Below, piece after piece: positions 42,229 through 50,417 of a stretch of 55,924 nucleotides of DNA. The DNA is taken from positions 1 through 55,924 of the forward strand of contig CAZVRW010000019.1 of assembly GCA_964630265.1 (NCBI GenBank), read 5' to 3'. The translations under genes were made by a program, and so were the position numbers. This stretch comes from CAZBWP01 sp964630265. GTDB taxonomy: Bacteria > Pseudomonadota > Alphaproteobacteria > Rhodospirillales > Defluviicoccaceae. A model generated the notes under the pieces. The model was not told the origin of the DNA. It saw nothing but the letters and a program-made list of their open reading frames with translations, and ran no database searches. Each line of letters starts with the position of its first letter. The first letter of the stretch is position 1.

Positions 42229-43215
42229 ATGCGGATCCTTTTCATCACCTCGACCCGCATCGGCGATGCGGTGCTGTCGACGGGCGTGCTCGGACGCTTG
42301 CAGCGGTTGTACCCGGGCGCCCGAGTGACCCTCGTCTGCGGCCCAGCAGTCGCACCGTTGTTCAGCCATGTGCCGAACCTGGAACGGATCATTCCGTTCC
42401 GGCGGCGACGCTGGCTGGGGCACTGGTTCGCCCTGTGGGCGAACTGCGTCACGCGCTCGTGGACCGTGGTGGTCGATCTCCGGCGCTCGGCCCTCGTCTT
42501 CCTGCTTCCCGCCGGGCGGCGCTTTCGCATGTGCCATGACCGGCCCGGGGTCCACAAAGTCCGGCAGCTCGCCGACAGTCTCGGCTTCGCCGATCCACCG
42601 GCCCCGGAGATCCACGCCGCCGCCGAGCACCGTCACGCCGCTGCGGCGCTGATTCCTGCCGGGGGGTCCGTGCTGGCATTGGGGCCGACGGCCAACTGGG
42701 GCGGCAAGCAATGGGCGGCCGAGCGATTCCGGGCGCTGATCGACCGGCTGACCGCGCCGGGCGGCGTCCTCCCCGGCGCCCGCGTCGCGGTGTTTTCCGC
42801 CCCTGATGAGCGCGCCGCCGCGATCCAGGTGCTGGCCAACGTGCCAGGCGACCGCAGGCTCGATCTCGCCGGCCACACCGACTTGTTGACCGCCTATGCC
42901 TGCCTCGAACGCTGCGACCTCTATGTCGGCAACGATTCCGGGCTCATGCATTTGGCCGCCGCGGCCGGCGTGCCCACCCTCGGCCTGTTCGGTCCCAGCA
43001 AGGAAGAGCATTACGGGCCGTGGGGTCGATTCAGCCGGGCGGTGCGGACGGCCAAGTCATTCCAGGAGATCGTCGGCGCGTCCGACTACGACCACCGGTC
43101 GCAGGCCTCGCGCATGGAAACGCTCTCCGTCGATGCCGTGGTCGCCGCCGTCGAGGACCTGATGGCGGCCGTCGCCGCGGCCGGTCCCGAGAAGCGCCGG
43201 GCGGCGATTCAGTGA
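42229..43215 (+). CDS. GT9 family glycosyltransferase (heptosyltransferase-like)
   Basis: 328 residues with a GT-B fold. N-terminus: MRILFITSTRIGDAVLSTGV, carrying the family's G-D motif. C-terminus: CDLYVGNDSGLMHLAAAAGVP with the ADP-heptose-binding D-S-G-x-x-H motif, then LGLFGPSKEEHYGPWG. It likely adds a heptose to the LPS inner core from ADP-heptose, the product of the gmhA/hldE pathway. ATG 42229 starts the homology; an in-frame GTG at 42190 is possible. Its stop overlaps the next start (GTGA). Confidence 0.9.
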   Translation: MRILFITSTRIGDAVLSTGVLGRLQRLYPGARVTLVCGPAVAPLFSHVPNLERIIPFRRRRWLGHWFALWANCVTRSWTVVVDLRRSALVFLLPAGRRFRMCHDRPGVHKVRQLADSLGFADPPAPEIHAAAEHRHAAAALIPAGGSVLALGPTANWGGKQWAAERFRALIDRLTAPGGVLPGARVAVFSAPDERAAAIQVLANVPGDRRLDLAGHTDLLTAYACLERCDLYVGNDSGLMHLAAAAGVPTLGLFGPSKEEHYGPWGRFSRAVRTAKSFQEIVGASDYDHRSQASRMETLSVDAVVAAVEDLMAAVAAAGPEKRRAAIQ

Positions 43216-44264
43216 GTGAGCACGCGCCGTTGCGACTGTTGCACGCGATGGCCGGGGCGGCGGCCGGCGGCGCCGAGAAATTCGTCGTCCGCTTGTGTCT
43301 CGCCCTGCAACGCCGTGGCGTCGAGCAGCGGGCGCTGATCCGCGGCCATGCCAACTGGGTGGCGCAGCTTCGCGCTGGCGGCATCGAGCCGGTCGTGGCG
43401 CCGTTCGGCAAGTGGTTCGACATCACCACGCCACGGCTGTTCCGGCGGGAGATCGCGCGCTTCCGCCCCGCCATCGTGCTGACCCACATGAGTCGGCCGA
43501 GCGCCGTGTGTCCGCGGGGCGATTTCGTCCACATGGCCAGGCTGGGCGGCTACTTCGACCTGAAGTACTACCGGCGGTGTGACCACCTGATCGGCAACAC
43601 GCCGGACATCCGCGACTATTTCGTCAGGCGGGGCTGGCCGGCCGACCGGGCGCATGTCATCTCCAACTTCGCCCTGGAGACGCCGTCGGCGCCGCCGGTG
43701 GATCGGGCCGTGTATGACACGCCTGTGGGCGTGCCGCTGCTCGTGGCCCTCGGCCGCCTGCACGCCGACAAGGCGTTCGATATTCTGCTCTCGGCGTTGG
43801 CCCAATTGCCGGGCTGTCATCTCTGGATTGCCGGCGAGGGGCCGTTGCTCGGCGACCTGACGCGGCAGGTGGCGACGCTCGGGCTCGCCGACCGCGTGCG
43901 CTTTCTCGGTTGGCTCGACGATCCGTCGGCGCTGTTCGGTACCGCCGACGCTTGCGTCATGCCATCCCGCTGGGAGCCGCTCGGCAACGTCATCCTGGAA
44001 GCTTGGCAGCACGGCATTCCCATGGTCGCGGCGGCGAGCCAGGGGCCGCGGTTCCTGATCAGCAGCGAGGCGGACGGCCTGCTGGTCCCGGTGGACGACG
44101 CCGCCGCGCTCGCCGTCGCGCTCCGCCGTGTGCTCGGCGATGCGGCGCTCGCCGCCCGCCTGGTCGCCGGCGGCCGCGAGACCTACGCCAAGACGTTCAG
44201 CGAGTCGGCGATCGTCGATCAGTATCTCGAGTTGTTCGACCGCGTCCGCGCCGGCAGACGGTAA
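43212..44264 (+). CDS. GT4 family glycosyltransferase
   Basis: 350 residues, GT-B fold: RLLHAMAGAAAGGAEKFVVR at the N-terminus (acceptor side), LLVALGRLHADKAFDILLSA in the middle and CVMPSRWEPLGNVILEAWQH, the E-x7-E donor motif, near 240-260. It transfers a nucleotide-activated sugar, probably within the LPS core. GTG 43212 overlaps the GT9 stop by four bases, so it is coupled to that gene. Donor and acceptor are unknown. Confidence 0.92.
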   Translation: MSEHAPLRLLHAMAGAAAGGAEKFVVRLCLALQRRGVEQRALIRGHANWVAQLRAGGIEPVVAPFGKWFDITTPRLFRREIARFRPAIVLTHMSRPSAVCPRGDFVHMARLGGYFDLKYYRRCDHLIGNTPDIRDYFVRRGWPADRAHVISNFALETPSAPPVDRAVYDTPVGVPLLVALGRLHADKAFDILLSALAQLPGCHLWIAGEGPLLGDLTRQVATLGLADRVRFLGWLDDPSALFGTADACVMPSRWEPLGNVILEAWQHGIPMVAAASQGPRFLISSEADGLLVPVDDAAALAVALRRVLGDAALAARLVAGGRETYAKTFSESAIVDQYLELFDRVRAGRR

Positions 44265-44339
44265 CGGCGGCCAGCCTTGGCAGCGGCGGGTTGCCCGTGC
44301 TACGGCCTCCGGGACAGCTTCACCCGAGATCCGCCCGCC

Positions 44340-45155
44340 ATGCCGCAGCCCGCCGCGATCACCCCCGACTCCGAGGTTCCGGCGGCCCCCGATGCGCCGG
44401 CCGGCGTGGCGCTTTCGGCGCTCGTCGTCGCCCACAACGAGGAGGCGCAGCTCGCCGCGTGCCTGGAGCGCCTCGGCTTTGCCGACGAGATCGTCGTCGT
44501 CCTCGACCGCTGCGCCGACCGCTCCAAGAGCATCACCGAGACGTTCACCGATCGCATCGTCGAGGGCGCATGGGACCTGGAAGGGCCGCGCCGCAATGCC
44601 GGCATCGCCGCCTGTCGCGGCGCCTGGATCGTCGAGATCGATGCCGACGAGCGGGTGCCGCCAGCGCTTGCCGAGGAGATCCGTCGCACCATCGCCGCCA
44701 CGTCCTACGACTGGCACGAGCTGAGCTTTGACAACTACATCGGCGATCGCTTGGTCCGCTGGGGCTGGGGCGGATCCTTCGGGACCAACAGCGCGCCCCG
44801 GCTGTTTCGCAAGGGCGTGAAGCGCTGGGGCGATCAGCGCGTGCATCCATCGCTCACGTGGAGCGGCCGCAAGGGGCCGCGGCTCGCCGTGCCCGTCGAT
44901 CACTACGTCGACGCCAGCATCTCCGACATGATCCACCGGCTCGACCGGTACACCACCGCCCGGGCGCGTGACCTGCGCGACAGCGGCGCCCCCGGCTCGT
45001 TCGCCGCCAACCTGCGCCGGCTGTTCGATCGCTTCTTCAAGTGCTACGTCTCCCGCCGCGGTTACCGCGAGGGCGGCTGGGGCTTCCTGATCGCGCTGTT
45101 CGCCGGCCTCTATCCACTCCTCGCCTATCTCAAGGCGACCCTGGAAAAGGACTAG
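44340..45155 (+). CDS. GT2 family glycosyltransferase (WaaE/KdtX-like)
   Basis: 271 residues. It starts with a Pro/Ala-rich leader, then LSALVVAHNEEAQLAACLER, the GT-A nucleotide-binding start, VVVLDRCADRS and IVEIDADERVPPALAEEI containing the D-x-D-like acidic motif. The C-terminal amphipathic part (FGTNSAPRLFRKGVKRWGDQ, a motif of WaaE-like proteins, and a hydrophobic end) suggests membrane association. WaaE relatives add glucose to inner-core heptose; donor specificity here is inferred. It lies 75 nt after the GT4 gene and 30 nt before the GT39 gene. Confidence 0.88.
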   Translation: MPQPAAITPDSEVPAAPDAPAGVALSALVVAHNEEAQLAACLERLGFADEIVVVLDRCADRSKSITETFTDRIVEGAWDLEGPRRNAGIAACRGAWIVEIDADERVPPALAEEIRRTIAATSYDWHELSFDNYIGDRLVRWGWGGSFGTNSAPRLFRKGVKRWGDQRVHPSLTWSGRKGPRLAVPVDHYVDASISDMIHRLDRYTTARARDLRDSGAPGSFAANLRRLFDRFFKCYVSRRGYREGGWGFLIALFAGLYPLLAYLKATLEKD

Positions 45156-45185
45156 GCTCGGCGCCGCCGCCGGCCGCTGCCCGCC

Positions 45186-46721
45186 ATGAACGATGCCCTG
45201 ACCGCCCATCCGCGATCCGCAACGGACGACCGCCCGGGCCCTCCTCGCCCCGGTGTCCCATCCGATGCGACCCTGGCGCTCGCCGTCGTCGGTGCCATCA
45301 CGCTGCTGCGCGTCATCATGGTGTTCGCCGCCAATCACACGCTCGCCCCGGACGAGGCGCTGTACTGGTCGTGGGGGCAGGAACCGGCGTTCGGCTATTT
45401 CGAGAAGCCGCCGCTGGTCGCCTGGCTCATCGGCGCGACCACCGGCGTGTTCGGCAACGTCGAGTGGGCGGTGCGCTTCGCCGCGCCGCTGCTGCACGGG
45501 GCGACGGCGCTGGCGGTGTTCGCCGTCGCCCGGCGACTCGCCGACGACCGGATCGCGCTGTGGTCGGCGGTGATCTACGCGACGGCGCCCGCCGTCTCGT
45601 TCTCGTCCGGCCTGATGACCACCGACGTGCCCTTGCTGTTCTTCTGGACGACCGGGCTGCTGATCTTCCTGGAGCTGCTGCGCACCCGCAGCCTCGCCTG
45701 GGCCGCGGCCCTGGGCGTCGTCATCGGCCTCGGGATCCTGAGCAAGTACGCGATGCTCTACTTCGTCGCGTGCGCCGCGCTGTTCCTCGCCGTCAGTCCG
45801 GGCGACCGCTGGCTCGCCACCAGCCGCTGCGCCGTCGTCACCCTCGGCGTCGCGGCGCTGATCCTGACGCCCAACATCCTCTACAACGCCGCCAACGACT
45901 TCGCGACCATCCGCCACACCGCGGCCAACACCAATCTCGGCGCCGAGATGTTCCGCTTCGACAAGCTCCTGGAGTTTTTCGGCGCCCAGTTCGGCGTGTT
46001 CGGGCCGCTGATGTTCGCAGCACTGATCGCCCGCGTCGCCACCCTCAGGCGCGCCGACCTGGATCGGTCGACGCGGTTCCTGGTGGCGTTCAGCGTGCCG
46101 CTGATCGTACTCTTGTGCGTCCAGGCGTTTCTCTCGCGCGCCCACGCCAACTGGGCGGTGCCGGCCTACGTGGCGGCGACGATCCTGGTGGTCGCCTGGC
46201 TTTCGACGACGGCCCACCGTTGGCGCTGGCTGCTGCCGGCATCGGTCGGCCTGCATCTGGCGGCCGGCTTGGTGCTCGCCGTGCTGGTGATCCGGCCGGA
46301 TCTGGCGCCGCGGGTCGGGCTCGCCAACGCGTTCGCGCCGGTGCGTGGCTGGGACACCATCGGCGAACGGGTGGCCGAGGTGGTCAGCGAGGGCTTGGAC
46401 GGCGCACCGTACACGGCGATCCTCACCAACGATTCCAAGCTGCATGGCGAGATCCTGTTCTACGCCCACGGCCGGCTGCCGCCGGCGGCGATGTGGGACT
46501 ACGACGGCATCCCGCAGAACCACTACGAACATGCGAGCCCGCTGACGCCCGAGATCGGCCAGCGGGTGCTGTTCGTCGCCCGCCATGGCCCCGAGGCGCA
46601 CGCCCCGGTGCGGCAGCGGTTCACGCGCTCGCGCCTGCTCGAGGTACTGGAGGTGCCCGAGGCCGGCCATCGCGCCCGCCCGCTCTACCTCTACGCGTTG
46701 GAGGATTTCCAGGGCGCCTGA
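45186..46721 (+). CDS. GT39/PMT-like membrane glycosyltransferase (ArnT family)
   Basis: 511 residues, with about ten helices in the N-terminal 340 residues and a periplasmic C-terminal domain. The first periplasmic loop has TLAPDEALYWSWGQEP with the catalytic Asp-Glu of polyprenyl-phosphate-sugar transferases, then FGYFEKPPLVAWLIG. These enzymes use undecaprenyl-phosphate sugars to modify lipid A or core, as ArnT does with aminoarabinose. No arn genes are seen nearby, so the donor sugar is open. Last gene of the GT9-GT4-GT2-GT39 run. Confidence 0.9.
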   Translation: MNDALTAHPRSATDDRPGPPRPGVPSDATLALAVVGAITLLRVIMVFAANHTLAPDEALYWSWGQEPAFGYFEKPPLVAWLIGATTGVFGNVEWAVRFAAPLLHGATALAVFAVARRLADDRIALWSAVIYATAPAVSFSSGLMTTDVPLLFFWTTGLLIFLELLRTRSLAWAAALGVVIGLGILSKYAMLYFVACAALFLAVSPGDRWLATSRCAVVTLGVAALILTPNILYNAANDFATIRHTAANTNLGAEMFRFDKLLEFFGAQFGVFGPLMFAALIARVATLRRADLDRSTRFLVAFSVPLIVLLCVQAFLSRAHANWAVPAYVAATILVVAWLSTTAHRWRWLLPASVGLHLAAGLVLAVLVIRPDLAPRVGLANAFAPVRGWDTIGERVAEVVSEGLDGAPYTAILTNDSKLHGEILFYAHGRLPPAAMWDYDGIPQNHYEHASPLTPEIGQRVLFVARHGPEAHAPVRQRFTRSRLLEVLEVPEAGHRARPLYLYALEDFQGA

Positions 46722-46920
46722 GCGCCCGCGCCGCCGCAGCGCCCGTCCGCGCCGTTGCCGCGGTCCGGTCGGGTCTCGGTCTGATCTTTTTTCCCGCTTG
46801 CGGTTGACCGGCCTGCCTGGGCCTTTATGTCCGGTTATAGGAAACTTTGCTTACAATCGGATGAGTTTCCGGAGCGAGCGGCCGGGCGGCTGGCGTCGCG
46901 GTCCCTGGGGATCCGAGATC

Positions 46921-48471
46921 ATGATCGATACGACCATTCTGCCGGCGCCTTCGGAACCGGCTTCGGCGCGTTTGTTGCCGAAGGTGCGCTCCGGCGTTCC
47001 CGGCCTCGACAATGTCCTTTGGGGCGGCCTGCCGGCGGCGCGCACGACGCTGGTCACCGGCGGCTCCGGCTGCGGCAAGAGCGTCATCGGCATGCAGTTC
47101 CTCTACACCGGCGCCCAGGCGGGCGAGCCGGGCGTGCTGCTGAGCTTCGAGGAGCGGGCCGAGACGATTCGCGAGAACGCCCGGACGTTCGGCTGGGATT
47201 TGGCGGCCGAGGAGGCGGCGGGGCGGCTGGCGATCATCGAGGCCCGCCCCAATCCGGCGACGGTGCTGTCCGGCCGCTTCACGCTCTACGGCCTGCTCGC
47301 GGACCTTTCGGAGATCGTCGCCCGCATCGGCGCCAAGCGGGTCGTGCTCGATGCCGCCGACGCGCTGCTCCGGCTGTTCGACGACACCGCGCGCGAGAGC
47401 ACCGAGCTGTATTCGCTGCACGAATGGCTCATGGAGCAAGGTCTGACCACCGTGCTGACGGCGAAGCTCACCGCGGAGCAGTTCTCCACCGCCCGCTACG
47501 AATTCCTCGATTTCATGGCGGATTGCGTCATTCACTTCCGCCAAGCGGTCGAGGATCGGGTGGCGGTGCGGCATTTGCGGGTCATCAAGTGCCGCGGTTC
47601 CGGCTTCGGCCGCTACGAATACCCCTGCGTCATCACCGCGAGTGGCCTCAGCCTGATGCCGATCTCCAGCGTCGCGCTCCGCCACCGGCCGCTCGGCTCG
47701 CGCATGAGCAGCGGTCACGAGAAGCTCGACGAGATCCTCGACGGCGGCTTCCGGCGCGGCGCCAGCGTTCTAATCTTCGGCAGCAGCGGCACCGGCAAGA
47801 CGACGCTGGCCTCGACCTTTTCGCGGGGGGCGACCGCGCGCGGCGAGCGCGTGCTGTTCGTCAGTTTCGAGCAGTCGGAGGCGGAGTTGCTGGACGCCAT
47901 GCTCAGCCCCGGCATCGATCTGCGCAGCGGCGTGCAAGACGGCACCTTGCGCTTTCTCGGCGCCATGCCCGAGGCCATGGGCGCCGAGGAACACCTGCAT
48001 CGCATCCTCGCGGTGATCGAGAGTTGGTTCCCCCATCACGTGGTCGCCGATCCCATTTCCGCGCTGCGTCGGTTGGGGTCGACCAAGGTCGCCTTCGCCT
48101 TCGTCGTCCGCCTGGTGGACGCCTGCAAGCAGCGGGGCATCACCTGTCTGCTGACGATCCAGCGCACTGGCCGCCTCGACGACATGCCGGACGATCATCT
48201 GTCCCTGTCCTCGCTGGTCGATACCAAGATCTTCCTGCGCTATCTGGAGTGCGGCTGCCGGGTGCACCGGGCGCTGCTGGTCGCCAAGTCGTTGGGCTCC
48301 AATCATTCCAACCGGCTGCACGGCTACTCCATCACCGCCCACGGCCTCGACATCGAGAACAGCGTCGCCTGCGACAAGATCAGCGGCCTGTGCGCCACGC
48401 CGCTCACCTCGGCGCTCGGCGCCGACGGGTCGGCGGCGGGAGAGGGTGCCGCCGCGCCATCGTTGCGATAG
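46921..48471 (+). CDS. KaiC-like double-domain RecA ATPase
   Basis: 516 residues, the length of cyanobacterial KaiC, with two tandem KaiC domains. CI: Walker A GGSGCGKS (47-54), paired catalytic glutamates Glu77-Glu78 in SFEERAETI, and a CI-type end KCRGSGFGRYEYPCVIT. CII: Walker A GSSGTGKT (287-294) and SFEQSEAEL, where the second glutamate is Gln318. The site equivalent to KaiC Ser431/Thr432 reads LSSLVDTKI (Ser430-Ser431), so phosphorylation is possible. No KaiA or KaiB gene is adjacent. Non-cyanobacterial homologues act in stress responses or signalling; its role here is unknown. ATG 46921 is preferred to 46861 because GGGG lies 10 nt upstream. Convergent with the PEP-CTERM gene. Confidence 0.88.
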   Translation: MIDTTILPAPSEPASARLLPKVRSGVPGLDNVLWGGLPAARTTLVTGGSGCGKSVIGMQFLYTGAQAGEPGVLLSFEERAETIRENARTFGWDLAAEEAAGRLAIIEARPNPATVLSGRFTLYGLLADLSEIVARIGAKRVVLDAADALLRLFDDTARESTELYSLHEWLMEQGLTTVLTAKLTAEQFSTARYEFLDFMADCVIHFRQAVEDRVAVRHLRVIKCRGSGFGRYEYPCVITASGLSLMPISSVALRHRPLGSRMSSGHEKLDEILDGGFRRGASVLIFGSSGTGKTTLASTFSRGATARGERVLFVSFEQSEAELLDAMLSPGIDLRSGVQDGTLRFLGAMPEAMGAEEHLHRILAVIESWFPHHVVADPISALRRLGSTKVAFAFVVRLVDACKQRGITCLLTIQRTGRLDDMPDDHLSLSSLVDTKIFLRYLECGCRVHRALLVAKSLGSNHSNRLHGYSITAHGLDIENSVACDKISGLCATPLTSALGADGSAAGEGAAAPSLR

Positions 48472-48482
48472 GCGCAACGAAA

Positions 48483-48506
48483 ACGGCGGCCCCGGGGGGC
48501 CGCCGT
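48483..48506. terminator. Terminator hairpin between convergent kaiC-like and PEP-CTERM genes
   Basis: ACGGCGGCCCC (48483-48493) pairs perfectly with GGGGCCGCCGT (48496-48506). On the minus strand it is followed by TTTTCGTT, a good terminator for the PEP-CTERM mRNA; it may also stop the kaiC-like transcript. Confidence 0.8.
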
Positions 48507-48531
48507 CTCCGCGAGAGGACGTGTCCGAGGG

Positions 48532-49449
48532 TCAGACGGTGCGCCGACGCGCCAGTCCGAGACCCAGCAGTCCGATGCCGAAGAGGGTCAAACTCGCCGG
48601 GACCGGAATGTTGACGATGCCGGCGACGTCGCCGGCTGCGCCGAAGCCGCCGGGCGATTCCGTCTCCGCCCAGACGAAGCCGGCATGGGGCGCGTTGGAC
48701 GAGAGCCACATCACGTCGGAGAAGTTGAAGCCTCCGATCAGCGGGTCGAAGCGGAACAGCGCGCCGGAATAGGCCTGGGAGCCGGCGCGAATGGCGGCGC
48801 TGGCGATCGGGTTCGGGCCACTGGCGCCCGTGAACAGCAGTGACGACGGATCATCGTCATCAAAGCCGTCATCGAGCGTCTTGGCCTCGACGGTGGAGGG
48901 CGCCCCGTCGTTGGGCGTGTCGAGGGCGTGGGTGTTTTCCGCGAGCAGGTCGACCGCGTCGCCGAAGCCGCCATTGGCGTAGGGGTTCTGCTCGAACGGA
49001 TCACCGTTGGTCAGCGTCTTGGTGACGTTGAAGTTCTCTAGCTCCGCGTTCGGGTCGCCCAGCGGGTTGGTGTTCTCCACGGCGTAGAAGAACACCCAGC
49101 GGTCGTTCCACGGGTTGCCATCGTCGCCGCCCTCGGCGGTGGGATCGCTGGCCAGCGTCGTCCACGCGGTCGTCGGGACGCCGAACAGGGTGAAGATGTC
49201 GTCCCGCCAGTCGTTGCCGTCGGGATTGGAGTAGGTGAGGAAATTCACGTCGGCGTCGCACGCCGGGCAGGTGAGGCTGCCGGGATTGCCGTCGGGGTTG
49301 CCGAAGGCGCTGCCGCCGGACAACTCGTCAACGACGCCCTGCGGCGTGCCCGGCCCGAACGGCGTGGCCGACGCGCTGCCGGCGGCGAGGGCAAGGCCGA
49401 GGGCGGTCAGGCCCGACGCGGCGATTGCCAGAGAGCATGTTGTTTTCAT
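48532..49449 (-). CDS. PEP-CTERM sorting domain protein
   Basis: 305 residues. Signal peptide (about 1-28, ending SASA). A mature domain rich in Asp, Asn and Gly, with CPAC near residue 60, lacks recognised catalytic motifs. The C-terminus is a PEP-CTERM anchor: the variant motif VPAS, then the hydrophobic LTLFGIGLLGLGLA and a final RRR. Such proteins are cleaved by exosortase and are linked to exopolysaccharide or biofilm matrix. No exosortase (EpsH/XrtA) is in the window. Upstream lie a sigma-54 promoter and a palindrome, suggesting activator-dependent expression. AGGGA precedes ATG 49449; the longer frame is rejected because it adds residues before the signal peptide. Confidence 0.9.
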   Translation of the reverse strand: MKTTCSLAIAASGLTALGLALAAGSASATPFGPGTPQGVVDELSGGSAFGNPDGNPGSLTCPACDADVNFLTYSNPDGNDWRDDIFTLFGVPTTAWTTLASDPTAEGGDDGNPWNDRWVFFYAVENTNPLGDPNAELENFNVTKTLTNGDPFEQNPYANGGFGDAVDLLAENTHALDTPNDGAPSTVEAKTLDDGFDDDDPSSLLFTGASGPNPIASAAIRAGSQAYSGALFRFDPLIGGFNFSDVMWLSSNAPHAGFVWAETESPGGFGAAGDVAGIVNIPVPASLTLFGIGLLGLGLARRRTV

Positions 49450-49619
49450 TGATTTTCCCTTTCGGTGTTTGGTTATGTATCCGCGATCCGCAGGCCTCCC
49501 GGTCCGGGTCGGGGGGTGCCGAAGCGACCTGTCCTCCTCCCCCAATCGGGTTTGTGGCGATCGGACCGAAGCCCGGCCTCCACAGCCTCCGAGACAATCA
49601 CTGCAACCTCAGTCAGACA

Positions 49620-49635
49620 TGCAATCACCAGGCCA
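49620..49635 (-). promoter_or_regulatory. Sigma-54 -24/-12 promoter of the PEP-CTERM gene
   Basis: On the minus strand, TGGCCTGGTGATTGCA has GG and GC ten bases apart, a perfect -12 (TTGCA) and four of six bases of TGGCAC at -24. The start of transcription would be near 49609, giving a leader of about 160 nt. Confidence 0.7.
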
Positions 49636-49673
49636 AAATCACAACTTATTGAAATATATTGGTTTTTTGCACG

Positions 49674-49689
49674 GCGGCCGATCGGCCGC
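49674..49689. repeat. 16-bp GC-rich perfect palindrome
   Basis: GCGGCCGATCGGCCGC is self-complementary. It lies between the sigma-54 element and the AT palindrome. It could be a binding site or a chance GC-rich palindrome. Confidence 0.5.
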
Positions 49690-49708
49690 GACGAAATGAG
49701 GGCAAAAG

Positions 49709-49725
49709 TGTAAAAAATTTTTACA
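49709..49725. promoter_or_regulatory. 17-bp palindrome TGT-N11-ACA, candidate enhancer-binding site
   Basis: TGTAAAAAATTTTTACA is a perfect 8+1+8 inverted repeat in GC-rich DNA. It sits about 75-90 bp upstream of the -24 element, the usual place for a sigma-54 activator. TGT/ACA ends resemble NifA-type sites (TGT-N10-ACA) but with 11 bp between. PEP-CTERM genes in other bacteria are controlled by the PrsK/PrsR two-component system with RpoN, so a PrsR-like protein is a candidate. Confidence 0.6.
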
Positions 49726-49830
49726 ATATCTCGGCGCCGTGGCGTTCGGCAAAGCCGGTCTGCCATGCGCCCGATCCAGTAACGTTAAGAAATTAGGAAG
49801 CTTTTCGAGAAAATGGCGGCTGGCGGCACG

Positions 49831-49847
49831 TGTAAAGAATCATGACA
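49831..49847. promoter_or_regulatory. Possible second TGT-N11-ACA site
   Basis: TGTAAAGAATCATGACA shares the outer bases and first half (TGTAAA) of the palindrome at 49709-49725, 122 bp away centre to centre, but is not symmetric. It might be a weaker second site; chance is not excluded. Confidence 0.3.
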
Positions 49848-49907
49848 TGACCCAGCCGGGTCTGCCGGACCGCCGCCTTGGCTTCGAACGGGCCGCGCCG
49901 CTCCAGC

Positions 49908-50249
49908 CTACTCCGCCGCCGACCGGGTCTCGACGGTGTCGCCGACCGGGGAGCCGCTGTGCGCGGGCGTCTCGGACTCCGACGGGTAGGCGAGGTCGAA
50001 GGGCGTGCCGGTGACATGGGCATAGAGCGCCAGGTCGTTCAGCAGTTCTGCTTCGCTGTCGGCGCGCTTCTTGTTGCGGCGGATCGCCACCAGCCGGACC
50101 AATGCCTGGATGTTGAAGCCGTCGGCCTTGGCTTCCGCCTTGACCTGTTTCAGGTCCTCCTTGAGCGCGTCCAAGTCGTCCTGCAACCGCTCCAGGCGGT
50201 CGGCGTAGGAGGTGAGCTTCTGGGCGGCTTCGGTGTTGCGACCGATCAT
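49908..50249 (-). CDS. gapR: GapR-like DNA-binding protein (DUF2312)
   Basis: 113 residues. The first 70 match the GapR family: IGRNTEAAQKLTSYADRLER, a coiled coil with LKEDLKQVKAEAKADGFNIQ, then ALVRLVAIRRNKK. GapR of Caulobacter binds AT-rich, overtwisted DNA ahead of replication and transcription forks and stimulates topoisomerases. A C-terminal extension of about 40 acidic and Ser/Thr-rich residues is longer than in the typical protein of about 89 residues. GGAGA lies 5 nt before ATG 50249, which rejects the long frame reaching 51047. Divergent from the helicase gene. Confidence 0.9.
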   Translation of the reverse strand: MIGRNTEAAQKLTSYADRLERLQDDLDALKEDLKQVKAEAKADGFNIQALVRLVAIRRNKKRADSEAELLNDLALYAHVTGTPFDLAYPSESETPAHSGSPVGDTVETRSAAE

Positions 50250-50417
50250 GGTGTCTCCGGTGTCAAAGGTGCGGGGACCCCTTGTGCCGGAAGTCGGCGG
50301 CTTTGGCGAGCCCGATGAAGCGGGGAAAGCGGGGACAAGCGGCGGCGGCTCGGCTGGTCTCACGCACCGACGCAGCCGGCAGGCGACGACCGCCGTCGCC
50401 GCCGGTATACTCGGCCG

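Larger units (their letters stand above)
49450..49907. other. Regulatory intergenic region upstream of the PEP-CTERM gene
   Basis: 458 bp, with the most AT-rich part of the window at about 49640-49730. It contains a -24/-12 element (49620-49635, minus strand), a GC palindrome (49674-49689), an AT palindrome (49709-49725) and a related 17-bp site (49831-49847). No coding frame is convincing. Confidence 0.7.

Noticed and set aside
43209..46670. 1153-residue minus-strand open frame opposite the glycosyltransferase genes
   Set aside because: It has no recognisable domain, is rich in Arg, Gly, Asp and His as expected for antisense of GC-rich genes, and lies wholly opposite three well-supported genes.
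46861..46920. Longer N-terminus for the KaiC-like protein
   Set aside because: ATG 46861 has no Shine-Dalgarno, and the added residues are Arg/Gly-rich without resemblance to the family.
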